Source: Variovorax davisae (GTDB lineage: Bacteria; Pseudomonadota; Gammaproteobacteria; Burkholderiales; Burkholderiaceae_C). From it: 64,000 nt of DNA. Location: the NCBI RefSeq assembly GCF_030316845.1, contig NZ_JASZYS010000016.1, positions 62,001-126,000 of the forward strand, written 5' to 3'. Below are positions 21,323 to 29,656 of the stretch, piece after piece. Each line of letters opens with the position of its first letter. Position 1 is the first letter of the stretch. The translations under genes and the position numbers were made by a program. The notes beneath the pieces are model-generated. The model saw only the letters and a program-made list of their open reading frames with translations, did not search any database and was not told where the DNA came from.

Positions 21323-21350
21323 AAAAAGAAAAGCCGCCCCGGAGGCGGCT
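21323..21350 (-). terminator. intrinsic terminator after the 21.4-22.3 kb Bug gene
   Basis: AGCCGCC/GGCGGCT stem (21332-21338 with 21344-21350, 5-nt loop) followed on the minus strand by TTTCTTTTT. It separates the upstream Bug gene from xerD, which therefore needs its own promoter. Confidence 0.9.
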
Positions 21351-21372
21351 TCGCAAAGGGCGCGGATCGCGC

Positions 21373-22347
21373 TCAGTCGAGTTGCAGCTTCTGCTTCACG
21401 ACGACCTGCTTGTAGACCTCGTACTCGGCCTTGATCTGGGCGGCGAACTGCTCGGGCGTGTTGGCCACGATCAGCGAACCGGTGTCCTCGATGCGCTTGC
21501 GCACGGCCGGGTCCTCGACCGACTTCTTGACGCCGGCGTTGATCTTGTCGACCACTTCCTTCGGCAGGCCCTTGGGGCCCAGGATGCCGTAGTAGGCCAT
21601 GCGGTTGACCGGCTCCAGGCCGACCTCCTTGAAGGTCGGCACGTTCGGCAGCGCCGCCAGGCGCTGCGGGGCCGACACCACGATCGGCACCAGCTTGCCG
21701 CTCTGGATGAAGGGCAGCGCCGACGGGATGTTGTCGAACATGATCGCCACCTGCCCGGCCACCACGTCGTTCAGCGCCGGGCCGGCGCCGCGGTAGGGAA
21801 TGTGCGTGACGTAGGTGTTGGTCAGGCTCTTGTAGAGCTCCATGAGCAGGTGGCCGATGCCGCCCGTGCCCGAAGACGCGTACGAATACTTGCCGGGGTT
21901 CTTCTTGAGCTCGGCCACGAACTCGGCGTAGTTCTTGGCCGGGAAGCTCGGGTGCACCGCGATGATGTTCGGCGTCGCCGCGATGTTGACGATCGGCGTG
22001 AAGTCGTTGATCGGGTCGTACGGCGTCTTCGGGTTGATGGCCGGGTTGGCGGCGGTGCTCGACACCGTGGCCACGCCGAGCTTGTAGCCGTCCGGGGCGG
22101 CCCGTGCCGTTTCGGTGGCGCCCACGATGCCGCCGCCACCGGCCTTGTTGATCACGATCACGCTCTGGCCGAGCGCCTTGCCGAGCGGCTCGGAGATGAC
22201 GCGCGCCACGATGTCCGTGGTGCCGCCCGGGGCGAACGGCACCTGCAGTTCGACCGGCCGGGTCGGGTAGCCCTGCGCCCAGCTGGAACCGGCGAGTGCG
22301 AACAGCGCGGCGGCGCCTGCGAGCGCGCTCCATTGACGACGATGCAT
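21373..22347 (-). CDS. Bug-type tripartite tricarboxylate transporter binding protein
   Basis: A second orphan TctC/Bug receptor, 324 residues. Signal peptide with cleavage near AGSSWAQ, then the hallmark YPTRPVELQVPFAPGG and GTTDIVAR loop that holds the dicarboxylate ligand water network. Likely binds a small carboxylate; ligand unknown. It is monocistronic, ends in a strong intrinsic terminator and is divergent from the AEC carrier gene. Confidence 0.92.
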   Translation of the reverse strand: MHRRQWSALAGAAALFALAGSSWAQGYPTRPVELQVPFAPGGTTDIVARVISEPLGKALGQSVIVINKAGGGGIVGATETARAAPDGYKLGVATVSSTAANPAINPKTPYDPINDFTPIVNIAATPNIIAVHPSFPAKNYAEFVAELKKNPGKYSYASSGTGGIGHLLMELYKSLTNTYVTHIPYRGAGPALNDVVAGQVAIMFDNIPSALPFIQSGKLVPIVVSAPQRLAALPNVPTFKEVGLEPVNRMAYYGILGPKGLPKEVVDKINAGVKKSVEDPAVRKRIEDTGSLIVANTPEQFAAQIKAEYEVYKQVVVKQKLQLD

Positions 22348-22452
22348 TGAATAGCCTCCTCGGGCCGAGAAACGAAAAGGCGGATGCTAACGGGTGAAGG
22401 CCCCGACCCACCCCGTGGATAACCCACGGACGACGCGGATATCCTCGAAGCG

Positions 22453-23358
22453 GTGAACTATGCCCAGCTCCTCTTCCCCGACTTCTCCCTCATCGCCTGT
22501 GGCTGGCTGCTGTGCCGCTACACCCCCTTGGATCGCCGCGTCTGGGACCAGGTCGAAAGCCTGGTCTACTACTTTCTTTTCCCGGTGCTGCTGTTCCACT
22601 CGATCGTGCGCAGCCCGCTCGACTTCGGCGCCACATCGAACCTGCTGACGGCAGGCGTCGGCGTCGGCCTGTGCGGCATCGCGATGTCCTATGCCCTGCC
22701 CTTCCTGCCCGGCATCGGCGCCCACATCGACCGCCGCGACCACGCCGCCAGCGCGCAGATCGCATTCCGCTTCAACTCCTTCATCTGCCTCGCGCTGGCC
22801 GACCGGGTCGCGGGGCCCGAGGGCCTGCTGATGATCGCGGTGCTGATCGGCGTCTGCGTGCCCATGTTCAACATCGCGGCGGTCTGGCCGATGACGCGCC
22901 ACGCCCAGACCGGCCTGGCGCGCCAGCTGCTGCGCAACCCGCTGATCATCGCCACCGTCACCGGACTGATCGCCAACCTGCTGGGGTTGGGCGTGCCGAC
23001 CTGGCTCGAGCCGACGCTCACGCGCATCGGCGCGGCCTCGCTGGCGCTGGGCCTGATGGCCGCCGGCGCCGGGATGCAGTTCGCGACCATCGCGCGCGGC
23101 AAGGTGCTGGCGCTGTCGGTGCTGACGATCCGGCACCTCCTGCTGCCCCTGATCGGCTGGGGCCTCGCGGTGGTGCTGCAGCTGCATCCGGCCCAGGCCG
23201 CGGTGCTGCTGACCTTCTCGGCCGTGCCGACCGCCTCCAGCGCCTACGTACTGGCGGCGCGCATGGGCTACAACGGCCCCTACGTCGCCGGGCTGGTGAC
23301 GCTGTCCACCCTGCTCGGCGTGGCCAGCCTGCCTTTCGCGCTGGGGTTGATCCGCTAG
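22453..23358 (+). CDS. AEC family auxin-efflux-carrier-type transporter
   Basis: A 301-residue integral membrane protein with about ten predicted hydrophobic segments, e.g. LIACGWLLC near 12, and SLVYYFLFPVLLFHSIV near 37-53. AEC carriers export or import malonate, malate or amino-acid-derived acids; substrate unknown here. Start is GTG 22453 (MNYAQLLF). The divergent Bug gene suggests, by context only, carboxylate traffic. Confidence 0.85.
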   Translation: MNYAQLLFPDFSLIACGWLLCRYTPLDRRVWDQVESLVYYFLFPVLLFHSIVRSPLDFGATSNLLTAGVGVGLCGIAMSYALPFLPGIGAHIDRRDHAASAQIAFRFNSFICLALADRVAGPEGLLMIAVLIGVCVPMFNIAAVWPMTRHAQTGLARQLLRNPLIIATVTGLIANLLGLGVPTWLEPTLTRIGAASLALGLMAAGAGMQFATIARGKVLALSVLTIRHLLLPLIGWGLAVVLQLHPAQAAVLLTFSAVPTASSAYVLAARMGYNGPYVAGLVTLSTLLGVASLPFALGLIR

Positions 23359-23365
23359 GACCCGC

Positions 23366-23371
23366 TACGAT
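23366..23371 (+). promoter_or_regulatory. -10-like element (TACGAT, 6 nt before ATG)
   Basis: TACGAT followed by six bases and ATG 23378. No Shine-Dalgarno lies in between. Predicts a leaderless mRNA for the small exported protein; the upstream stop is only 19 bp away, so co-transcription with the AEC gene is also possible. Confidence 0.35.
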
Positions 23372-23377
23372 GCAGCG

Positions 23378-23806
23378 ATGCGCTTCCCGCTCCTGGCCGT
23401 CCTCGCCGCATCGTCGCTGACGGTGGCGGTCCAGGCGCAGGAGTACACCCGCTACCAGGGCGCCTGGAGCGGGCCCTTCCTGTTCTACGTCGTGCAGCAG
23501 GACACCGGCACCCAGGGATCGCCCGAGGTCTTCGCGGGCACGCTGCAAATCGAGATCGACGGCGCGGTGCGGGGCGCGGTGCCCGACGCGGCTTGCACCC
23601 TGGCCGGCTCGAGCATGGACTACATCACGCCGGCCAATGCCTCGATCGACGTGGTGGCGAGTGGCTGCCGCGATGCGCGCTTCAACGGCCACTTCGTCGG
23701 CAAGCTGATCCTCAACCCGCAGCTGAAGTACGCATCGATCCGGCTCAGTTCGATGCGCTCGCTGGACGCCGGCACGGCCCAGATCTCGGCCATCATCCGG
23801 CACTGA
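23378..23806 (+). CDS. exported protein of unknown function
   Basis: A 142-residue protein with a clear signal peptide ending VAVQAQ (about residue 21) and a beta-rich mature domain containing two cysteines that could form a disulfide (ACTL and SGCRD). No family is recognised. It converges with queG: its last 14 bp overlap the queG 3-prime end. Confidence 0.7.
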   Translation: MRFPLLAVLAASSLTVAVQAQEYTRYQGAWSGPFLFYVVQQDTGTQGSPEVFAGTLQIEIDGAVRGAVPDAACTLAGSSMDYITPANASIDVVASGCRDARFNGHFVGKLILNPQLKYASIRLSSMRSLDAGTAQISAIIRH

Positions 23807-24863
23807 CCGCCAGCGCCCAGGCCACGTGCTCGCGCACCAGCGCGCTGGCATCGTCGCTGCGGCTGGCCAGCGCGGCGCGGGCGCCTGCGTCGCCGGCGCG
23901 CAGCGCGTTGCCGAGCGCCACCGCCACGTTGCGCAGCCAGCGTTCGTGGCCGATGCGGCGGATCGGGCTGCCTTCGGTGAAGCGCAGGAAGTCGGCCTCG
24001 GTCCAGGCGAACAGCTCGCCCAGCTGCCGGCCCGTGAGGCCGTCGCGGGCATCGAAGTCGGGCAAGGCGCTCTTCTTGGCGAACTTGTTCCAGGGGCAGG
24101 CCAGCTGGCAGTCGTCGCAGCCGTAGATGCGGTTGCCGATCAGCGGCCGCAGCTCGAGCGGAATCGCACCGGCATGCTCGATCGTCAGGTAGGAGATGCA
24201 GCGCCGGGCGTCGAGCCGGTGCGGCGCGACGATCGCGCGCGTCGGGCAGATGTCGATGCAGGCGCTGCAGCTGCCGCAGTGCGGCGTCACCGACTCGCTC
24301 GGCGGCAGCGCCATGTCGACGTAGATCTCGCCGAGGAAGAACATCGAGCCGGCCTCGCGGTCGAGCACCAGCGTGTGCTTGCCGCGCCAGCCCTGGCCGC
24401 TGCGCGAGGCCAGCTCGGCCTCCAGCACCGGCGCCGAATCGGTGAAGGCGCGGTGGCCGAAGGGCCCGACCTCGTCGGCGATGCGCTCGGCCAGCTTCGC
24501 CAGCCGCACGCGCAGCACCTTGTGGTAGTCGCGGCCGCGGGCATAGAGCGAGACGATGCCTTCGGCGGGACGCGCGAGCCGGGCGAATTCGATCGCCTGC
24601 CAGTCGTCCGGGGTGGCGCGCGGCAGGTAGTCCATGCGCGCCGTGATGACAGAGACCGTGCCCGGCACCAGCTCGGCCGGCCGCGCGCGGCGCGTGCCGT
24701 GGGCGGCCATGTAGTGCATGTCGCCGTGAAAGCCTTCGGCCAGCCATTGCATCAATCCGGCCTCGGCGCTCGACAGGTCGACACCGGCGATGCCGATTTG
24801 GGAGAATCCGAGCTCCCGGGCCAAGGCCTGAATCCTGTTGACGATTTGATGGCTGCCGATCAC
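23793..24863 (-). CDS. queG: epoxyqueuosine reductase
   Basis: Cobalamin and iron-sulfur enzyme that reduces epoxyqueuosine to queuosine in tRNA. The two [4Fe-4S] motifs are present (CGSCSACIDICP and CDDCQLACPWN), as are the PGTVSVI and RDYHKVLRVRL segments. The GTG at 24863 gives 356 residues and is supported by TACAAT six nt upstream. E. coli QueG has 379 residues, so the N-terminus is slightly short. The 5-prime end overlaps the divergent tsaE gene by 15 bp, an uncommon head-to-head overlap. Confidence 0.92.
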   Translation of the reverse strand: MIGSHQIVNRIQALARELGFSQIGIAGVDLSSAEAGLMQWLAEGFHGDMHYMAAHGTRRARPAELVPGTVSVITARMDYLPRATPDDWQAIEFARLARPAEGIVSLYARGRDYHKVLRVRLAKLAERIADEVGPFGHRAFTDSAPVLEAELASRSGQGWRGKHTLVLDREAGSMFFLGEIYVDMALPPSESVTPHCGSCSACIDICPTRAIVAPHRLDARRCISYLTIEHAGAIPLELRPLIGNRIYGCDDCQLACPWNKFAKKSALPDFDARDGLTGRQLGELFAWTEADFLRFTEGSPIRRIGHERWLRNVAVALGNALRAGDAGARAALASRSDDASALVREHVAWALAVSAG

Positions 24864-25346
24864 CTGCCGATTGTAGAAACGCACAGCGCCACCCAGGCCT
24901 GGCGCACCGAGGCCGACACCGAGGCCCTGGCGCTGGCGCTGGCGCGCTCGCCCGCGCTGCGCGACGCCTTCGTCTCGCTGCAGGGCGACCTCGGCGCCGG
25001 CAAGACCACCTTCGTACGGCACCTGCTGCGCGCGCTCGGGATCGCCGGGCGCATCAAGAGCCCGACCTACGCGGTGGTGGAGCCGCACGAGGCACCCGAT
25101 GGCCTCGCCATCTTCCATTTCGACTTCTATCGCTTCAGCGATCCGCGCGAATGGGAGGACGCCGGATTCCGCGACATCTTCGCGGGTCCGGGCCTCAAGT
25201 TGGCCGAATGGCCCGAAAACGCCGCCGGGCGCATCCCCCTTGCGGACCTCGCTATTAAAATCGAAGCAATGACCGACGACACCCGCACCGTGACCCTGCG
25301 CGCCCACACCGAGCGAGGCACGCGCCTGCTCGCAGCCATTGCATGA
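24849..25346 (+). CDS. tsaE: tRNA threonylcarbamoyladenosine biosynthesis ATPase TsaE
   Basis: ATPase partner of TsaB/TsaD in t6A37 tRNA modification, an essential activity. The 165-residue protein has Walker A GDLGAGKTT (about 46-54), Walker B-like FHFDFYR, and the KLAEWPENA segment. The N-terminus is some 15 residues longer than in many homologues. Head-to-head overlap with queG, another tRNA-modification gene. Its stop overlaps the amiC start by 4 bp (ATGA), the common tsaE-amiC arrangement. Confidence 0.93.
   Translation: MAADHLPIVETHSATQAWRTEADTEALALALARSPALRDAFVSLQGDLGAGKTTFVRHLLRALGIAGRIKSPTYAVVEPHEAPDGLAIFHFDFYRFSDPREWEDAGFRDIFAGPGLKLAEWPENAAGRIPLADLAIKIEAMTDDTRTVTLRAHTERGTRLLAAIA
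24870..24875 (-). promoter_or_regulatory. -10-like element of queG (TACAAT, 6 nt before GTG)
   Basis: TACAAT followed by six bases and the GTG of queG. It lies inside the tsaE coding region, about nine codons into it. No Shine-Dalgarno; predicts a leaderless GTG-initiated mRNA. Confidence 0.45.
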
Positions 25347-26809
25347 AGGCGAGCGGACTGAAGCGGCGCGTGCTGCTGCAGGGCGGCAGCGTGGCGCTGT
25401 TGCTGGGCCTGCACGAGATCGCCCGCGGCGCCACCATCATGGCGGTGCGGGTATGGCCGGCGGCCGACTACACCCGCGTCACGATCGAATCCGACGGCCG
25501 GCTCAGCTCGCAGCAGCTGGTGGTCGGCAGCCCGCCGCGGCTGGCGGTCGACATCACCGGCATCGAGCTCAACCCGGCCCTGCGCGAGCTGGTCGGCAAG
25601 ATCAAGCCCGACGACCCCTTCATCAACGGCCTGCGCGTCGGCCAGTTCGCACCCGGCGTGGTGCGCATCGTGTTCGACCTCAAGCAGGCGGTGGCGCCGC
25701 AGGTGTTCTCGCTGGCGCCGGTGGCGGCCTACCGCGACCGGCTGGTGCTCGACCTCTATCCGCAGCAGGCCGCCGACCCGCTCGAGTCGCTGATCGCCGA
25801 ACGCATGCGCGAGGCGCCCAAGACAGCGCCCCCCGATGCGGCGACGGCCTCGTCGTCGCCGCCCGCCGCGGGCGCGGTCGATCCGCTGGGCGACCTGATG
25901 GCCCAGCAGGCCGCACGGCCGCCCGCGCGCACTGCGCCGCAGGGTGCGCCGCCGCAGGTGTCGGTCTCGCAGGCCAATCGCCCCTCGGCGCCGGTCGGCC
26001 CGATGCCGATGCCGATGCCGCCCCTGGCCAGCGCGCCGGCGCCGGCTGAGCCGCCGACCCGGGGCGCGACCGCGAGCCAGACCGATCGCATCATCATCGT
26101 CGCGCTCGATCCGGGCCACGGCGGCGAAGACCCCGGCGCCATCGGCTCCAACGGCACGCGCGAGAAGGACATCGTGCTGCAGATCGCGCACCGGCTGCGG
26201 GCCCGCATCAACGCCAGCAGCGTCAACGGCAATCCGATGCGCGCCTTCCTCACCCGCGACGCCGACTTCTTCGTGCCGCTGGGCGTGCGCGTGCAGAAGG
26301 CGCGGCGGGTGCAGGCCGACCTGTTCGTCAGCATCCATGCCGATGCCTTCACCACCCCCGACGCGCGCGGCGCCAGCGTGTTCGCGCTGAGCCAGGGTGG
26401 CGCGTCGAGCAGCGCCGCGCGCTGGCTCGCCAACAAGGAGAACCAGGCCGACAAGGTCGGCGGCGTGAACGTCGGCAACCACGAGGTGCAGGTGCAGCGC
26501 GCGCTGCTCGACATGAGCACCACGGCGCAGATCAACGACAGCCTCAAGCTCGGCGGCGCGATGATCGGCGAGATCAAGGGCATCGGCGCCCGGCTGCACA
26601 AGGGGCAGGTCGAGCAGGCCGGCTTCGCGGTGCTCAAGGCGCCCGACATTCCCAGCGTGCTGGTCGAGACCGCCTTCATCAGCAACCCCGAGGAAGAAGC
26701 CAAGCTGCGCAGCACCGCCTACCAGGAAGAACTGGCCGATGCGCTGATGCGCGGCATCCAGCGCTACTTCGCGCAGAACCCGCCGCTGGCGCGCAGCCGG
26801 CAGCTGTAG
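25343..26809 (+). CDS. amiC: N-acetylmuramoyl-L-alanine amidase AmiC-like
   Basis: Periplasmic cell-wall amidase that splits septal peptidoglycan. The N-terminus has a Tat-type signal (KRRVLLQGG) with cleavage near residue 30, as in E. coli AmiC. An AMIN domain (about 32-140) that targets the divisome follows, then a Pro/Ala linker, and the Amidase_3 catalytic domain (about 250-485) with zinc ligands in LDPGHGGEDPG, SIHADAF and the catalytic VETAFISN glutamate. It overlaps tsaE (ATGA) and is expressed with it. Length 488. Confidence 0.94.
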   Translation: MKASGLKRRVLLQGGSVALLLGLHEIARGATIMAVRVWPAADYTRVTIESDGRLSSQQLVVGSPPRLAVDITGIELNPALRELVGKIKPDDPFINGLRVGQFAPGVVRIVFDLKQAVAPQVFSLAPVAAYRDRLVLDLYPQQAADPLESLIAERMREAPKTAPPDAATASSSPPAAGAVDPLGDLMAQQAARPPARTAPQGAPPQVSVSQANRPSAPVGPMPMPMPPLASAPAPAEPPTRGATASQTDRIIIVALDPGHGGEDPGAIGSNGTREKDIVLQIAHRLRARINASSVNGNPMRAFLTRDADFFVPLGVRVQKARRVQADLFVSIHADAFTTPDARGASVFALSQGGASSSAARWLANKENQADKVGGVNVGNHEVQVQRALLDMSTTAQINDSLKLGGAMIGEIKGIGARLHKGQVEQAGFAVLKAPDIPSVLVETAFISNPEEEAKLRSTAYQEELADALMRGIQRYFAQNPPLARSRQL

Positions 26810-26819
26810 CGCGGGGGGC

Positions 26820-27788
26820 CTACTCGGCCTCGATCCCGGCCGCCTTCACGATGCGGCCCCACTTCTGCGATTCGGCAGCCTGGAACTTCGCCAGTTCCTC
26901 GGGCGAGCTGGTGAAGACCTCGGTCCCGGTGGGCTCGTAGAACGCGGCCTTCGCGGCCTCGCTCTTGGCTGCCTTCACCAGCAGTTCATTGAGCCGCTTG
27001 ACCACCGCGGGCGGGGTCTTCGCCGGTGCATAGGCGGCGAACCAATACCCCATCTCGTAGCCCTTCACACCGGCCTCGGCGATGGTCGGCACATCGGGCG
27101 CCAGCGGCGAGCGCTTGGCGCCCGAGACGCCCAGCGCCCGCAGCTTGCCGGCCTTGACCTGCGGCAGGCCGGTGGCGGTGTCGGTGATCATCATGTGGAT
27201 CTGGCCGCCCAGCAGGTCGGTCACGGCCAGCGTGTTGCTCTTGTAGGGCACGTGCAGCAGCTGGATGCCGGCCATCTGCTGCAGCAGCTCGCCGGCCATA
27301 CGGCTCGACGAACTGCCGCTGCCGAAGCTGTACTTGCCCGGCTCCCTCTTCGCCAGCGCGATGAACTCGGCGACGGTCTTGGCCGGGAAGGAGGGATTGA
27401 CCACCATGATCTGCCCGCCCTTGCCGAGCGCCGCGACCGGCGCGTAGTCCTTCACCGGGTCGTAGGGCAGCTTCTTGAACAGGTGCTCGTTGGCCGCGTG
27501 CGTGGTGTTGGTGGTGATCAGCACGGTGTAGCCGTCGGCCGGGGCCTTGGCGACCTGCTGCGAAGCGATGAAGCCGCTGGCGCCGGCCTTGTTGTCGATG
27601 ACCACCGGCTGCTTCGTCTCGGCCGTGATGCCGTTGCCCAGCGCACGCGCGATCTGGTCGGTCGCGGTGCCGGCCGCGAACGGAACGACGAAGGTGATGG
27701 CCTTCTCGGGAAAGGTCTGGGCCAGGCTCAGCAGGGGCGCAAGGGCCAGGGCAGCGGCCGCAAGCACGGTCGGTTTGAGGCTTTTCAT
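26820..27788 (-). CDS. Bug-type tripartite tricarboxylate transporter binding protein
   Basis: Third TctC/Bug receptor, 322 residues, signal peptide ending LLSLAQ (about residue 24), FVVPFAAGTATDQIAR ligand loop and VIDNKAGASGFIAS. GGAGAC about 8 nt before ATG 27788 sets the start. It lies directly downstream of an AtuA pair on the same strand and is divergent (by operon) from a LysR, so this one is probably the receptor for the substrate of that catabolic unit. Confidence 0.92.
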   Translation of the reverse strand: MKSLKPTVLAAAALALAPLLSLAQTFPEKAITFVVPFAAGTATDQIARALGNGITAETKQPVVIDNKAGASGFIASQQVAKAPADGYTVLITTNTTHAANEHLFKKLPYDPVKDYAPVAALGKGGQIMVVNPSFPAKTVAEFIALAKREPGKYSFGSGSSSSRMAGELLQQMAGIQLLHVPYKSNTLAVTDLLGGQIHMMITDTATGLPQVKAGKLRALGVSGAKRSPLAPDVPTIAEAGVKGYEMGYWFAAYAPAKTPPAVVKRLNELLVKAAKSEAAKAAFYEPTGTEVFTSSPEELAKFQAAESQKWGRIVKAAGIEAE

Positions 27789-27839
27789 TGTCTGTCTCCG
27801 GGAAGTTGGAATGGTTGGAAAGCAAGATGCGTCAGGCGC

Positions 27840-28205
27840 TCACGGCGGCGCCGGGCCGGCCAGCAACCCGGCCAGCGAGGGCGGCACCTCGATCGGCATG
27901 TCGAGCAGCAGGAAGGACAGCGCCTTGCCGTGGGTGTCGAGGTTCAGCGCATCGTTGACGCCGCCGTCGAGCACGCCGTCGAGCACGAAGTTCATCGCCT
28001 GCAGCTTGGGCAGCAGGAAGCGCTGGACCCGGCTCGGCGCGCGATGGATGAACCGGGCCGCCACCCGCTCCGGCGTGAGCTGCGCCACCAGCAGCGGATA
28101 GAGCGCGGGGTGCCAGGCGATGACGCTGATGTTGGAGCGGTCGCCCTTGTCGCCGGTGCGGCCGTGGGCGACCTGGTAGAGCGGGACGGTGATGTCATGG
28201 TTCAC
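27840..28205 (-). CDS. AtuA C-terminal-type small partner protein
   Basis: A 121-residue protein matching the region that follows the main domain in acyclic-terpene-utilisation AtuA proteins (LYQVAHGRTGDKGDRSN near 10-27). The GTG start overlaps the atuA-like stop (GTGA), so the pair is translationally coupled and likely forms a complex that equals the single-chain Pseudomonas AtuA. Function of the domain is unknown. Confidence 0.85.
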   Translation of the reverse strand: MNHDITVPLYQVAHGRTGDKGDRSNISVIAWHPALYPLLVAQLTPERVAARFIHRAPSRVQRFLLPKLQAMNFVLDGVLDGGVNDALNLDTHGKALSFLLLDMPIEVPPSLAGLLAGPAPP

Positions 28206-29587
28206 AGTGCGGGCTCCTCGATCATTTCGAAACCCACCGGCACCGCCTCGCGCGGCAGCAGGCACGAGAGCGTGTTGAGCCGCGGCGTGAGCGTGGTGCG
28301 GACGCCGCCGCCGCCGGCCGGCCCGCAGGTGTAGAGCGCCATGACCTCGCGCCCCAGCCGCTCGGCCTGCGCCCGCTCGGCATGGGTCGCGGCGACGCGC
28401 AGGCGGATGTCGCGCAAGCCCGCGTCGGGCGTGGCGGCGAGCGCATGGCCGGCATCGTCGCCCAGGATGCTGAGCGCGCCGATCAGGTCGACCCGCAGCG
28501 CGAAGCCGTCGAGCCGCTGCCGCAGCACCTCGGCCGCCAGCCGGGCGCGCGCCTCGGCGCGCGGGCCGGCATAGGAGATCTCGCCCTCGGCCAGCCAGCC
28601 GCCTTCATGGCAGACATTGACCTTGTAGTGGCTCGGCCGCGGATGGCCGCGCACACCGCGCAGCGCCACCCGGTCGGGGCCCAGCGCCTCGACCTCGGCC
28701 TCGGCGATGTCGGCCACCACGTCGGGTGTCAGGTAGCCGGCAGGATCGTGCACCTCGTAGAGCAGTTGCTCCTTCACGGTCGCCTCGGTGACGAGGCCGC
28801 CGGTGCCGTCCGCCTTGCCGATGATGCAGCGGCCGTCGGCGTCGATCTCGGCGATCGGGAAGCCGACCTGCGCCAGGTCCGGCACTTCCTTGTAGCCCGG
28901 ATCGGCGAAGTAGCCGCCGCAGACCTGCGCGCCGCATTCGAGCAGGTGGCCCGCCATCGTGGCCCGGCCGAGCTTGTCCCACTCGTCGCTGCGCCAGCCG
29001 AAGTGGGACATCGCCGGGCCGACCGCGAGCGAAGGATCGGCCACCCGGCCGCAGACCACGACCTGCGCCCCGGCGTCGAGCGCGGCGGCGATCGGCTCGG
29101 CGCCGATGTAGGCGTTGGCACTGACCAGCCGGATGCCGTCCATGCGCTCGCCGATTTCACGCCGCAGCAGCGCCCGCTGCGCCGGCGCCGAGAGGTCGTC
29201 GCCCGCCACCACCGCGATCCTCGGCGGCGCGATGCCGAGCTCGCGCGCCAGCCGCGCGATGTGGCGGGCGGCGGCGCGTGGATGGGCGGCGCCGAAGTTG
29301 CTCACGATGCGGATGCCATGCGCCAGGCAGCGCGCCAGCACCGGGCGCAGCATGGCGTCGAGCAGCGGCTCGTAGCCGGCCTCGGGGTCGGCGCGGCGGC
29401 GCAGTTGCGCCAGCGCCAGCGTGCGCTCGGCCAGGGTCTCGAAGATCAGGAAGGCGCGCTGGCCGGCGGGCCCCTGCGCGAGGCGTGCGATCAGCGTGTC
29501 GACGACCGGACCGGCCGCGTCGGTGCGGTCGCCGGAGAAGCCGGCGGCACAGCCGATCAGGAGCGCGGGGTGGTCGATGGGGTTCAT
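28202..29587 (-). CDS. AtuA family (DUF1446) acyclic terpene utilisation-like protein
   Basis: A 461-residue cytoplasmic protein of the AtuA/DUF1446 family, a putative CoA-ester pathway factor found next to citronellol, geraniol and leucine degradation genes. Conserved segments include the N-terminal GCAAGFSGDRTDAA, SNFGAAHPRAAAR, and GRVADPSLA and HEGGW near the middle. No acyl-CoA carboxylase genes are close, so the substrate is open. It is divergent from a LysR and coupled to its partner (GTGA). Confidence 0.88.
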   Translation of the reverse strand: MNPIDHPALLIGCAAGFSGDRTDAAGPVVDTLIARLAQGPAGQRAFLIFETLAERTLALAQLRRRADPEAGYEPLLDAMLRPVLARCLAHGIRIVSNFGAAHPRAAARHIARLARELGIAPPRIAVVAGDDLSAPAQRALLRREIGERMDGIRLVSANAYIGAEPIAAALDAGAQVVVCGRVADPSLAVGPAMSHFGWRSDEWDKLGRATMAGHLLECGAQVCGGYFADPGYKEVPDLAQVGFPIAEIDADGRCIIGKADGTGGLVTEATVKEQLLYEVHDPAGYLTPDVVADIAEAEVEALGPDRVALRGVRGHPRPSHYKVNVCHEGGWLAEGEISYAGPRAEARARLAAEVLRQRLDGFALRVDLIGALSILGDDAGHALAATPDAGLRDIRLRVAATHAERAQAERLGREVMALYTCGPAGGGGVRTTLTPRLNTLSCLLPREAVPVGFEMIEEPAL

Positions 29588-29593
29588 GGGCGT

Positions 29594-29599
29594 ACTCTA
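29594..29599 (-). promoter_or_regulatory. -10-like element of the atuA-like gene (TAGAGT, 6 nt before ATG)
   Basis: TAGAGT on the minus strand, six bases, then ATG 29587; no Shine-Dalgarno. Lies beside a LysR-type site in the 69-bp divergent region. Confidence 0.42.
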
Positions 29600-29613
29600 G
29601 GCCTGCGAATGTC

Positions 29614-29637
29614 ATCCGTGAAATCGAAAGTTCGGAT
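29614..29637 (+). promoter_or_regulatory. possible LysR-type operator
   Basis: ATCCG (29614-29618) and CGGAT (29633-29637) are inverted across 14 bp and contain several T-N11-A pairs, the LysR-box pattern. Positioned between the divergent atuA-like and lysR genes and close to both starts. Confidence 0.45.
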
Positions 29638-29656
29638 AGATTCATCCAAGATCCAA

